A stretch of DNA of 64,000 nucleotides from Rubrivivax sp. GTDB taxonomy: Bacteria > Pseudomonadota > Gammaproteobacteria > Burkholderiales > Burkholderiaceae_C. Under the pieces are notes generated by a model. It was not told the origin of the DNA. It saw only the letters and a program-made list of their open reading frames with translations, and did no database searches. A program made the position numbers and the translations under genes. Shown one piece after another: positions 37,021-45,064 of the stretch. Numbering within the stretch: the stretch's first letter is position 1; the number at the start of each line of letters is the position of its first letter. Location: assembly GCA_030680415.1 (NCBI GenBank), contig JAUXVE010000090.1, positions 46,692-110,691 on the forward strand. The letters run 5' to 3'.

Positions 37021-38769
37021 TCAGAAAGAGCTCCAGCCATCGTCCGTGCCGGTCCTGACCAGGGTTGCCGGCGCGGCGCTGCTGTCGGCTGGCGCCGTCG
37101 CGCGCGCAAAGGCGGGGCGTACCACACTCGCGGCTCTCGCCGGTCCGCGGCGTTCGCCGCCTGGCAAGGCAGCCGTCGGCGCCGCCCGCCCGGGTGCCCC
37201 GGCGCGGTGAGATTGGCGCTTCGACGCGCTGAACACCGCCACCGCCGCCACCAGTTGCTGCGCCTGCACCTTCAGACTCTCGGCGGCCGCGGCGCTCTCT
37301 TCCACCAGCGCCGCGTTCTGCTGCGTGGCCTGGTCCATCTGGCTCACCGCCTGGCCGACCTGCGCCACGCCGGCACTCTGTTCGGTGGAAGCCGCACTGA
37401 TCTCGCCCATGATGTCGGTCAGGCGCTTGATCGAGCTCACCACCTCGGTCATCGTGACGCCGGCCTGACCGACCATCGTCGTGCCTTGCTCGACGCGTTC
37501 GACGCTGGCGTTGATCAGGGTCTTGATCTCCTTGGCGGCTTCGGCCGAGCGTGCCGCGAGGCTGCGCACTTCGGAAGCCACGACCGCGAAGCCGCGGCCC
37601 TGTTCACCGGCGCGCGCCGCTTCGACCGCCGCGTTCAAGGCCAGGATGTTGGTCTGGAAGGCGATGCCGTCGATGACGCTGATGATGTGGGCGATCTTCT
37701 TCGAGCTTTCGTTGATGCCCTTCATCGTGTCGACGACCCGGCCCACCACTTCACCCCCCTTGATGGCGACGCTGCTGGCGCCGATGGCGAGCTGATTCGC
37801 CTGCTTGGCGTTGTCGGCGTTCTGCTTGACGGTGGCGTTGAGCTCCTCCATCGACGCCGCCGTCTCTTCCAGGCTGCTGGCGGTCTGCTCGGTGCGTGCG
37901 CTGAGGTCGTTGTTGCCCATCGCGATTTCGCTGCTGGCCAGGTGCACCCCCTCGGTCTGCTCGCTCACGTCGTCGACCAGCGAGCGCAGGTTGAGCGCGG
38001 TCTGGTTCACCGCGCGCAGCAGCATGCCGATTTCGTCGACCCGGTTCAGGGTCACGTTGCGTTCCGGGCTTCCTGCGGCGGCATTCATCGCGACCCGAAC
38101 GACGGTCGCCAGCGGTGACGCGATCTGCGACTCCAGCCACCAGTTCCCGATCAGCGCCGCCAGCGTGGCGGCAGCGGCGACGATGCCCAGCGCGCCGGCG
38201 CCCAGCCCCGCCGCCGCGCAGGTGCCGACGACGAGGGCGATGCTGGCGAGAGAGCTGTATCGAATGCGCCAGCGGACGGACAGGGTCTGCAGCAGCGAAG
38301 ACCATCCCAGCAGCCCGGTGCGCACGAGCAGGCCCTTGTGCAGCGCCCGCCCGCCCGCCCTGCCTTCGCGCAGGTCTCGGTACAGCGCTTGGGCGCCGTC
38401 GATTTCGGCGCGCGTGGGCTTGGTGCGCACCGACAGGTAGCCGACCAGCTGGCCGTTGCGACGCACCGGGGCCGCATTGGCGCGCACCCAGTAGTGATCG
38501 CCGGTCTTGCGCCGGTTCTTCACCAGCGCCGACCAGGATTCGCCGCCCTGCAGGGTCTTCCACATGTCGGCAAAGGCCTCGCTGGGCATGTCCGGGTGGC
38601 GCACCATGTTGTGCGGCTGGCCCAGGATCTCGTCCCGCGTGAAGCCGCTGACCGCCACGAACGCGGCGTTGGCGTAAGTGATGTGGCTCTGCGTGTCGGT
38701 GACCGACATCAGCGTCGCGTCGTCCGGGTAGTCGTACTCGGTCTGGGTCACGGGCTGGTTGTTGCGCAT
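37021..38769 (-). CDS. PAS-containing aerotaxis-type chemoreceptor (Aer-like)
   Basis: 582 residues. An N-terminal PAS domain (about 10-120) has the Aer signature: [45 protein letters not shown], and [17 protein letters not shown], expected to bind FAD and sense redox state. A hydrophobic hairpin (about 175-215) anchors it in the membrane without a periplasmic sensor. A HAMP-like segment and a full signalling domain ([20 protein letters not shown]) follow. It ends in DDGWSSF, another x-W-x-x-F CheR-binding type tail. GAGGTGA lies about 4 bases before the ATG. The signalling domain is very similar to that of the neighbouring receptor, suggesting duplication. Confidence 0.92.
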   Translation of the reverse strand: MRNNQPVTQTEYDYPDDATLMSVTDTQSHITYANAAFVAVSGFTRDEILGQPHNMVRHPDMPSEAFADMWKTLQGGESWSALVKNRRKTGDHYWVRANAAPVRRNGQLVGYLSVRTKPTRAEIDGAQALYRDLREGRAGGRALHKGLLVRTGLLGWSSLLQTLSVRWRIRYSSLASIALVVGTCAAAGLGAGALGIVAAAATLAALIGNWWLESQIASPLATVVRVAMNAAAGSPERNVTLNRVDEIGMLLRAVNQTALNLRSLVDDVSEQTEGVHLASSEIAMGNNDLSARTEQTASSLEETAASMEELNATVKQNADNAKQANQLAIGASSVAIKGGEVVGRVVDTMKGINESSKKIAHIISVIDGIAFQTNILALNAAVEAARAGEQGRGFAVVASEVRSLAARSAEAAKEIKTLINASVERVEQGTTMVGQAGVTMTEVVSSIKRLTDIMGEISAASTEQSAGVAQVGQAVSQMDQATQQNAALVEESAAAAESLKVQAQQLVAAVAVFSASKRQSHRAGAPGRAAPTAALPGGERRGPARAASVVRPAFARATAPADSSAAPATLVRTGTDDGWSSF

Positions 38770-38847
38770 GGGGTCACCTCTTGGGCTTGTTGGTTCAAGG
38801 GCGCTGGGAGACACCGACGCAATCGCGGTGTCGGGCTGCAGACCGGG

Positions 38848-39027
38848 TCAATGCGGGGCCGACTCGACCAGCCCCATCTCCGGGCTCGTCGCGAGCTTTT
38901 CGATGTCGATCAGGATCAGCATGCGCCGGTCGATCGCGCCGATGGCCAGCAGGTGCTCGCCGGCGAGCGCCGAGTTGAACTCGGGCACCGGGCGCAATTG
39001 ATCGGCACCGAGGCGGATGACGTCGCT
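38848..39027 (-). pseudogene. C-terminal remnant of cheW
   Basis: About 59 residues: DVIRLGADQLRPVPEF, then LAIGAIDRRMLILIDIEKL, match the end of the CheW coupling protein. The first roughly 100 residues are gone; upstream of 39027 the frame continues into unrelated sequence. It lies just upstream of the Aer-like receptor in the same direction, the usual position of a cheW paralogue serving a receptor. Confidence 0.65.
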
Positions 39028-39061
39028 GCTGCTGGCGAAGGCGGAAAAGCGCAACTCGCAG

Positions 39062-39175
39062 TCGAGCCAGGAGTTGCTGTCGGTGTTCGACAAGAAGCAG
39101 GCCTCGGTGTTCCTGGAACTGCTGGACAAGCTTGCGAATTCACTCGACGCGAAGGCCGGCCCAGGCACCAGGTAA
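39062..39175 (+). pseudogene. Probable C-terminal remnant of a MarR-family regulator
   Basis: Read in the plus direction, the stretch encodes SQELLSVFDKKQASVF and LELLDKLANSLDAKAG before a TAA. This resembles the last dimerisation helix of MarR-family repressors. There is no start codon or DNA-binding domain; its left end meets the broken end of the cheW remnant. Identification rests on one helix and is tentative. Confidence 0.4.
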
Positions 39176-39365
39176 GCCGCCCGCGCCGTCGACGATCACC
39201 AGGGCCGGCTGCCCGACGTGGAGGAATTGCCGCCTGCAGTGGGCCCTTCGAGATTCAGTCAGGCAGCGCCTCAACTGACCTTTGAGTATGCCGATGACGA
39301 GTGGCCGGCTGAAGCGGACAGGCCACGTGCCGCCCGTCCAACCCACCTGCACGGTCATGCGGCGT

Positions 39366-39548
39366 CATGGTGAACACGGCCTGCAAGGTCTGCAGCGTCG
39401 CGGCCAGCGTGGGCCGGCGCAGGGCACCCAGCCGCTTGACCAGGCGCACACGGTCGAGCGCTCTTGTCCGGTCCAGCAAGATCAGGCCCTGCCTGCCCTG
39501 GAAGGTGAGGGCGATGCGAAAGCGCGCGGGCCGCGACCCGGTGGTCAT
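39366..39548 (-). pseudogene. Truncated mazF/pemK copy
   Basis: About 60 codons (MTTGSRPARFRIALTFQG, LILLDRTRALDRVRLVKRLG, TLAATLQTLQAVF) correspond to the second half of the intact mazF at 40497-40814. The DNA is roughly four-fifths identical. The N-terminal half with the conserved KxRP substrate-binding Arg is missing, and the stop codon at the normal end is lost. It reads in the same direction as the intact copy, with vapBC between them. Confidence 0.7.
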
Positions 39549-39621
39549 TGGTGTGGAACAAACCTGAGCCGGCACTGCCCATGGCGACCGGCAAGTATCC
39601 GGCCGGCCACCTCGTTTGAGG

Positions 39622-40023
39622 CTACTTCCAGACTCGCAGCGGGCAGTGCGACGCCGCATGCACGAAGTCGTTGTCGGTCGTGAGGAGGATCAGGTCGTGC
39701 CTGATGCACAGTTGCGCGAGCAGAGCGTCGATCGTGCCAAGCCGAATGCCGGCGCGACGACAGGTATTGCGCAGGTCCGCAGCATCGATGTGATCCCGAC
39801 GGTCGGGACTGATGAGCGGCAAGGCGGCAAACCGCTCGATCAGGTCCTTGCGCGCGCGAGGGCCGGCAAATCCCTGCAGCAATTCCTGCAGCACGAGTCC
39901 GGTCGTCACGACCAGCTCATCGCCCTCCAGGGCGTTGCGCAAGGCGCTGAGCTGCGGCACCGTCGACCTCTGGTCGCGACGAAAGGCAAGCGACCAGACA
40001 CTGGTGTCGACGAGCAGCGTCAT
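39622..40023 (-). CDS. vapC: VapC-type PIN-domain ribonuclease toxin
   Basis: 133 residues with the four acidic PIN residues in place: Asp in LLVDTSVWSLAF, Glu in LVLQELLQG, Asp in GTIDALLAQLC and Asp in LLTTDNDFVHAA. Such toxins cut specific tRNA or rRNA sites when free of antitoxin. The ATG overlaps the vapB stop as ATGA, so toxin translation follows antitoxin translation. Confidence 0.93.
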   Translation of the reverse strand: MTLLVDTSVWSLAFRRDQRSTVPQLSALRNALEGDELVVTTGLVLQELLQGFAGPRARKDLIERFAALPLISPDRRDHIDAADLRNTCRRAGIRLGTIDALLAQLCIRHDLILLTTDNDFVHAASHCPLRVWK

Positions 40024-40220
40024 CTCCGAGACCGCTCAGCCTTGTAGTCGAACGACTTGTCCCATTCGAGCTTGCCCATCAGATCGACCAGGCGCCTCTG
40101 GGCCCGGCGCGCAATGAACTCTTCCAGCGCCCGTGTGACAGCCGCTTTCTTGGTGCGCTCGCCGCTCACCTCGACGGCGCGGTCGAGCAGGTCCGGGTCC
40201 AGTGAGAGGTTGGTCGCCAT
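40020..40220 (-). CDS. vapB: VapB-type antitoxin
   Basis: 66 residues. The N-terminal half (NLSLDPDLLDRAVEVSGERTKK) is the ribbon-helix-helix DNA-binding type of VapB family antitoxins, and the C-terminal tail (KLEWDKSFDYKAERSRR) is the kind that wraps VapC. GGAG lies 7 bases before the ATG. A palindrome overlapping the start codon probably serves autorepression by the VapBC complex. A longer in-frame reading upstream has no similarity. Confidence 0.92.
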   Translation of the reverse strand: MATNLSLDPDLLDRAVEVSGERTKKAAVTRALEEFIARRAQRRLVDLMGKLEWDKSFDYKAERSRR

Positions 40221-40239
40221 GTGTGACTCCTTACACATG
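40218..40239. promoter_or_regulatory. Palindromic operator overlapping the vapB start
   Basis: CATGTGT (40218-40224), eight bases, then ACACATG (40233-40239): perfect 7-base inverted arms covering the vapB ATG and ribosome site. Position and symmetry fit autoregulation by VapBC. Confidence 0.55.
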
Positions 40240-40496
40240 ACTCTACACAGCATCCACGGCGGCTGCAAGCGCTGCGCGAAGGACTCCTGCGCCGAGGGGC
40301 GCTTCGGCTCGGACAGGCAAGGGCACAAGCCTCTTGCCCATCGTCGGCTTGCACCCGTGAATGGTGCCCGTGGACCGGGATCAAGGCCGACAGCCAGGCG
40401 CCCAGACCCGGGTACTTGGAGTCGCTGCTACCCACAGTTCTCAGTGATCAGTCGGCTCGCTCGGTGCACGCCTCAGCTTGGATCATCACCATCGGG

Positions 40497-40814
40497 TTAT
40501 GGCGCGAACATGGCCTGCAAGGTCTGCAGCGTCGCGGCCAGCGTGGCCGGGCGCGGGGCTCCCAATCGCTTGACCAACCGCCCACGGTCGAGCGTTCGGA
40601 TGTGGTCGAGCACGATCAGACCCTGCTTGCCCTGGAAGGTGAGCGCAACGCGAAAGCGCGTGGGTCGCGAGCCGGTGGTCATCGACGCCACGATGACGGT
40701 GCGCAAGTGCGCGTTCATGTCGTCGGGCGAGATCACTACGCAAGGGCGCCTCTTCTGGATTCCGCCACCCACCGTCGGGGCGAGCTGGGCCAGCCACACC
40801 CACCACGCATGCAC
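40497..40814 (-). CDS. mazF: MazF/PemK-type mRNA endoribonuclease, no antitoxin adjacent
   Basis: 105 residues from a GTG with GGGGAGGA 6 bases upstream. LAPTVGGGIQKRRPCVVISPDDMN contains the conserved K-x-R-P strand that binds RNA, followed by RTVIVASMTTGSRP and FQGKQGLIVLDHIRTLDRGRLVKRLG, all typical of MazF/PemK. The ATG-containing frames nearby are not similar, so the GTG is well supported. Only 70 bases separate it from the acyl-CoA ligase gene upstream, too few for a MazE antitoxin; none follows either. It looks like a solitary toxin or one whose partner was lost. Confidence 0.85.
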   Translation of the reverse strand: MHAWWVWLAQLAPTVGGGIQKRRPCVVISPDDMNAHLRTVIVASMTTGSRPTRFRVALTFQGKQGLIVLDHIRTLDRGRLVKRLGAPRPATLAATLQTLQAMFAP

Positions 40815-40884
40815 GCTTTTCCTCCCCAGGTTTGAACCTCCAAACCACCGTCGAACCTTCCGTCTCGCGCCCGGGCAAATCAGG

Positions 40885-42393
40885 TCATTGCGCGCGCAGC
40901 AGGCGCTTAAGCAGCTTGCCGGTCGGGCTACGCGGCAGCGGCTGGTCGGCGAGAACCAGCTTCTTCGGCTGCTTGAAGCGACCGAGCTTGCCGCTGCAGA
41001 AGGCCAGCACCTCGGCGAGTGTGAGCGACTCGCCGGGCTTGAGCCTCGCGACCGCGCAGACCGCTTCGCCCCAATCGGGGTCGGGCACGCCAATGACGGC
41101 GACCTCGGCGATCTGCGGCATCCCCGCCAGCACGTTCTCGACTTCGGCCGGATAGATGTTCTCGCCGCCGGAGATGATCATGTCCTTCTTGCGCTCGACG
41201 ACGAAGAGGTAGCCCTCGTCGTCGAAGCGGCCGACATCTCCCGTCTGCAGCCAGCCATCCTTGATGGTGGCTTCAGTGGCCGGAGGGTTGTTCCAGTACT
41301 CGCGCATCACGTGCGGGCCGCGGATGACGATCTCGCCGACCTCGCCTGCGCCCACATCGCGCCCCTGTTCGTCAACGACGCGGATGTTGGTATGAAACAT
41401 CGGCAAACCGGTCGAGCCGGCCTTCTCCAGCGCTCGTTCGGCGCCGAGCACCGCCGCGCCGCCGGTGCATTCGGTCAGCCCGTAGACCTGCTGGATCGCG
41501 ATACCGCGCTCGGCCCAGGCCTCGATCAACGGCACCGGCACCGGCGCCGTGCCGCACAGGGCCCAGCGCACCGAAGATAGGTCGGCCTGGCGGAAGGTCG
41601 GCACCTGCAGCATGAAGTTGAGCATCGCCGGCACGGCAAGGAACGAATTGATCCTCTGCTCCTGCACGGCCTGCAGGAAGCCGGCTGGATCGAAGGCCTT
41701 CATCAGCACCGTCGTCGCACCGACATGGACACCGATCACGACGTAGATCAGCGCGCCGATGTGAAACAGCGGCAGCGCCACCAGCACACGGTCGCCGCTG
41801 CGCCAGTCGAGGCTGAACGTGACGGTGCACGAGTCGTAGAACAGGTTGTCGTGCGTCAGTACCGCGCCCTTGGGCTGCCCGGTCGTGCCGGCAGTGAACA
41901 TGATGACGACGGGGTCGCCGGCTGCCCCCTGCGACACGGGCTCATCGGCGCTACTCGCGGCGAGCAGCGCCTCGTAGCCGTGATCGCCGGGTGCGGGCTC
42001 GGGGCCGGCAGCAACGTAGTTCACACCGACCAGATCGGTGCGCAGGGCAGCCACCAACGCGGCCTGCTCAGGCCCGTAGACGAGCGTTTGGATGCCGGCA
42101 TCGCGGGCGATGACGACAATTTCTGGCGCCGCCAGGCGCCAGTTGATCGGCACCACGATGGCACCGATCTTGGCCAGGCCGAAAAAGCACTCGACGAACT
42201 CGGGCGAGTTCGACATCAACAGCCCGACGCGGTCGCCGTACCGCACGTGCAGGCCGGCCAGTGCGTGGGCGGCGCGGTTAGCGCGCTCGTTCAAAGCGCG
42301 AAAGCGCAGCTCGCGGCCCTCGAAGACGATGCCGATCCTGTCCGGCTCGAGGCGCGCGCGCTTGGCCAGAAAGAGGCCGATGTTGGTCTTCAT
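40885..42393 (-). CDS. AMP-forming acyl-CoA ligase 1
   Basis: 502 residues of the acyl-adenylate superfamily. It has the P-loop MFTAGTTGQPKGAVLTH, VPAMLNFML, VYGLTECTGGAA, WLQTGDVGRFDDEGY, ERKKDMIISGGENIYPAEVE and the C-terminal catalytic lysine in RSPTGKLLKR. It resembles medium- or long-chain fatty-acid and aromatic/alicyclic acid ligases; substrate choice cannot be read. It is last of the intact catabolic genes on this side, 29 bases after the SnoaL-like gene. Reaction: acid + ATP + CoA to acyl-CoA + AMP. Confidence 0.9.
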   Translation of the reverse strand: MKTNIGLFLAKRARLEPDRIGIVFEGRELRFRALNERANRAAHALAGLHVRYGDRVGLLMSNSPEFVECFFGLAKIGAIVVPINWRLAAPEIVVIARDAGIQTLVYGPEQAALVAALRTDLVGVNYVAAGPEPAPGDHGYEALLAASSADEPVSQGAAGDPVVIMFTAGTTGQPKGAVLTHDNLFYDSCTVTFSLDWRSGDRVLVALPLFHIGALIYVVIGVHVGATTVLMKAFDPAGFLQAVQEQRINSFLAVPAMLNFMLQVPTFRQADLSSVRWALCGTAPVPVPLIEAWAERGIAIQQVYGLTECTGGAAVLGAERALEKAGSTGLPMFHTNIRVVDEQGRDVGAGEVGEIVIRGPHVMREYWNNPPATEATIKDGWLQTGDVGRFDDEGYLFVVERKKDMIISGGENIYPAEVENVLAGMPQIAEVAVIGVPDPDWGEAVCAVARLKPGESLTLAEVLAFCSGKLGRFKQPKKLVLADQPLPRSPTGKLLKRLLRAQ

Positions 42394-42422
42394 GGTGCAA
42401 AGTCTCCTTGGTCGGACCGCGC

Positions 42423-42812
42423 TCAGGCGGCGGGCCGTGGTGGCGGCGTCAGCGCTTGGCGGTAGGTCGAAAGATCGAAGTAGTCGCGCCCCTGCACGAT
42501 CATGCCGTCGCGCATCTCGAAGATGCCGACGCAGGGCAGATCGACGTCACCCTGCTTCGTCTTCGTCCTGTCCAGCCGCTCCGCCACCACCCGGTCGCCG
42601 CTGGCCAGAAGCGTGCGGATGTCCCAAAGCGTCTCGGTCCAGGTCGCGATGAAGCCGCGGATCATGCGTTCGATGTTCTGGCGCCCGCGCACCGGTTGCG
42701 CGGGCATGTTCCAGTAGCAGCCGTCGTCGGCGAAGTACGACGCCAGTTCGGCGGCGTCGAGCCGCGACCAGGCGGCGATGAAGTCGCGCACCTTCCGTTC
42801 GTTGTCGTTCAT
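42423..42812 (-). CDS. SnoaL/NTF2-like polyketide-cyclase-fold protein
   Basis: 129 residues of the cone-shaped NTF2-like fold: VRDFIAAWSRLDAAELASYFADDGCYWNMP at the N-terminus, then IERMIRGFIATW and ERLDRTKTKQGDVDLPCVGIFEMRDG. Related proteins are limonene-epoxide hydrolases, ketosteroid isomerase-like enzymes and SnoaL cyclases. Asp and Tyr residues that could be catalytic are present, but no specific activity can be claimed. It sits between ligase 1 and the alcohol dehydrogenase, suggesting an isomerase or hydrolase step in the pathway. Confidence 0.8.
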   Translation of the reverse strand: MNDNERKVRDFIAAWSRLDAAELASYFADDGCYWNMPAQPVRGRQNIERMIRGFIATWTETLWDIRTLLASGDRVVAERLDRTKTKQGDVDLPCVGIFEMRDGMIVQGRDYFDLSTYRQALTPPPRPAA

Positions 42813-43185
42813 CGCTGCCTCCCCTGCGATCCAGGGTCCCGCCTTTTTTCGCCAGCGCGTGGGGTTGCGTCAATCCGGCTCGATGGCCCACCGCATAACG
42901 CCCTTGCCCTTGCACGTCGGCGTGACTGTGTGATCGGCTTGAAGGACGCGGCCATGTCGGCGACGAAGGCGACGGCGTTGCCCCCGGCGCCGCCCGCGCG
43001 TGTGCCCCTCGAAGAAGGGTCTGTTGGTCTCGACCAGGTGCCGACCCGCGATTGCGGGTCGTGGCTGGCCCGGGTACCGATCCAGCAGGCGTCGAGCAGG
43101 ACGCCGACGGCCTCTAAATCAGGTGCGCGACGCATGAACCCGTTCGATCGGTGCGGCCCCACGACTGCGCGCGGCGAGGGCGCGC
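42813..43185. other. Gene-free stretch between SnoaL-like gene and alcohol dehydrogenase
   Basis: 373 bases with no convincing gene. It contains a perfect hairpin CGACCCGC-GATT-GCGGGTCG at 43043-43062, which lies after the dehydrogenase stop on the minus strand and could end its transcript. The promoter of the SnoaL-ligase pair should be here but was not recognised. The open frames have no recognisable similarity. Confidence 0.5.
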
Positions 43186-44241
43186 TCAGCGCCCGGGTTC
43201 GATCACGAGCCGCACCAATGCGGTGTCCTTGCGCGCCAGGCGAGCAAGGGCTTCGTTGACGTCGGCCAGCGCATAGGTCTGCGAGATCGAGCGCGACAGG
43301 TCGAGTCGCCCGCGAGCCACGAGGTCGAACAGGTCCGCGATGTCACGCTTGTCCATGCCGAAGGAGCCGATCACCGACTGCTCGCGGGCGACAAAGCTCA
43401 GGAGCGGCGGCAGGCTCGGACGCCCCGGACCCACGCCAACGAGCACCGCGCGGCCGCCGGTGTCCAGGCACCGCAGCGTCGCGTTGACCGTCTCCGGCCG
43501 GCCAACGAACTCGAGCGCCAGGTCCACACCGCGGCCGAGCCGGGCACGGATCGCGCGGCCCGGGTTGGGGTGCTCGGCCGGGTCGATCACCAGATCGGCA
43601 CCAAACTCGGCAGCACGGGCGCGGGCCTCGGCCTGGGTGTCGATCGCGGCCACGAAGCCCGCCCCCATCATTCGCGCCAGCAGGATCGCGTGCGCGCCCA
43701 GGCCGCCGCAGCCCACCACCGCCACCGCTTCGCCGGCACGCAGCGCGCCGCGCGAGCGCAGCGCGTGCAGCGGCGTCGAGACGCCGTCGGTGATGATCGC
43801 TGCGGTCGCGAAGTCGACCGAGTCCGGGATCGCGATGGCGCCGAACGCCGGTGCGACGATATAGCGCGCCAGCGCTCCGTCGGCGGACATGCCGTAGGCC
43901 TGGGTCGCCTCGCACAGAGATTCCCGCCCGCTGCGGCAGAACCGGCACTGGCCGCAGATCGGCGACGGAAACAGCGCCACGCGCTGACCAATGACAAATC
44001 CGGTCGCGCCTTCGCCCAGCGCCGCGACCGTTCCCGCCGCCTCGTGCCCGAGCGTGATCGGGGTGCGCGCGACGGCGATGTCACCTTCCACCGCGACGTG
44101 AATGTCGGTGCCGCACAGGCCGCAGGCTGCGACCTCGACCAGCAGTTGGCCCGAACCTGGTTCAGGTACCGGCACCGTCTCGATCCGCAGCGGGGAACCC
44201 GCCTGGTACAGCCTTGCGGCGAGCATCGTCGTTGCGATCAT
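43186..44241 (-). CDS. Zinc-dependent alcohol dehydrogenase (MDR family)
   Basis: 351 residues. The catalytic zinc site is seen in CGLCGTDIH and LGHEAAGTV; the structural zinc loop has four cysteines in CGQCRFCRSGRESLC. The cofactor-binding Rossmann motif is VVGCGGLGAHA, followed by Asp in AAIDTQ, which favours NAD. The enzyme should oxidise an alcohol to a ketone or aldehyde, for example a hydroxyacyl-CoA or a free alcohol precursor in this pathway. It lies 131 bases downstream of the TetR gene on the same strand. Confidence 0.9.
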   Translation of the reverse strand: MIATTMLAARLYQAGSPLRIETVPVPEPGSGQLLVEVAACGLCGTDIHVAVEGDIAVARTPITLGHEAAGTVAALGEGATGFVIGQRVALFPSPICGQCRFCRSGRESLCEATQAYGMSADGALARYIVAPAFGAIAIPDSVDFATAAIITDGVSTPLHALRSRGALRAGEAVAVVGCGGLGAHAILLARMMGAGFVAAIDTQAEARARAAEFGADLVIDPAEHPNPGRAIRARLGRGVDLALEFVGRPETVNATLRCLDTGGRAVLVGVGPGRPSLPPLLSFVAREQSVIGSFGMDKRDIADLFDLVARGRLDLSRSISQTYALADVNEALARLARKDTALVRLVIEPGR

Positions 44242-44372
44242 CGTCTTGTTCCTCGCGCGTTGTTCATGCTGTCGGGCCCTGACAAGGCCGTCGTTGCGCC
44301 GCCGCAGGCCCGGGCGCGGCAGCCGGCGCCGACTGCGCGTCGGGCGTTGTGTGCGCGCCAGCGCGTGACGCT

Positions 44373-45062
44373 CTAAGGCCGCCCATCTTCGGCCCCGGCG
44401 ACCGGTTCGGCAACGGCCTCGTCGCCACCGGAGGTGGGGCTCGCCGGTGCTCGGCCGAGGCCGCGCTTGACCACGTTGAACGCGCGCGTTCGGACCTTGC
44501 GCCCCTGGCCGGGCTTGCCATGGCCGAGGTTGGCACGCGATGCCTCGCTGATCGTCAGGCCCAGGAACAGCGACCAGATCAGGTCGGCGAGCACCGAGCC
44601 CGGCGCCGCGTCGTCCGTTTGCTCGAGCAGCCGTGCCAGCCGGCGGAAGTTGTCGCCCGAGGAGCGCGCGATCTCCTCCTTGACCTCGGGCGAGACGTTC
44701 TCCAGCACCTGGGGCTGGGCGAGGAAGGCGGAGAGGACGAAGTACTCAGGATGTTCGAGGTAGACCGCCTCGTGGAACTGCCAAATTGCGTCAAGAAGTT
44801 GGAGCGACGGCAGTTGCCTGGCCGCGATGGCGTCGAGCCCCTTGGCCCAGAACTCGATGCTCTCGAAGATCAGCGACAGCAGGATCTCGTCCTTGCTCTG
44901 GAAGTAGAAGAACAGCGTCGCCTCGGAAAGCTCGCAGTGCTCGGCGATCTCCTTGGTAGTGGTACCGCGAACGCCGCGGCTGATCAGCACGCCGCAGGCG
45001 GCCTTCAGGATCGCCTCGCGGCGTGCTGCGCGCTCGCGCTTGCGTCGGTCAGCAACAGCCAT
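44373..45062 (-). CDS. TetR-family transcriptional repressor
   Basis: 229 residues. The N-terminal helix-turn-helix is REAILKAACGVLISRGVRGTTTKEIAEHCELSEATLFFYFQSKDEI read in parts (RGTTTKEIAEHCELSEATLF, then YFQSKDE). The C-terminal ligand domain resembles FadR/PsrA-type acyl-CoA-responsive regulators in general shape only. A basic tail follows residue 190. It starts 2 bases after the stop of an acyl-CoA dehydrogenase gene in the same operon. It is the only regulator in the 40.9-63.9 kb region, and palindromes with a shared half-site in both divergent promoter areas are its likely operators. Confidence 0.9.
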   Translation of the reverse strand: MAVADRRKRERAARREAILKAACGVLISRGVRGTTTKEIAEHCELSEATLFFYFQSKDEILLSLIFESIEFWAKGLDAIAARQLPSLQLLDAIWQFHEAVYLEHPEYFVLSAFLAQPQVLENVSPEVKEEIARSSGDNFRRLARLLEQTDDAAPGSVLADLIWSLFLGLTISEASRANLGHGKPGQGRKVRTRAFNVVKRGLGRAPASPTSGGDEAVAEPVAGAEDGRP

Positions 45063-45064
45063 GA

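Noticed and set aside
39176..39365. A short frame with LHVGQPALVIVDGAGGLPG, resembling an HlyD/EmrA adaptor
   Set aside because: Only one short block matches and it runs opposite to the neighbouring marR-like remnant, so an emrA remnant could not be supported.
42813..43185. Possible small gene between the SnoaL-like and alcohol dehydrogenase genes
   Set aside because: Frames on both strands are open but show no similarity, start signals or consistent codon use.
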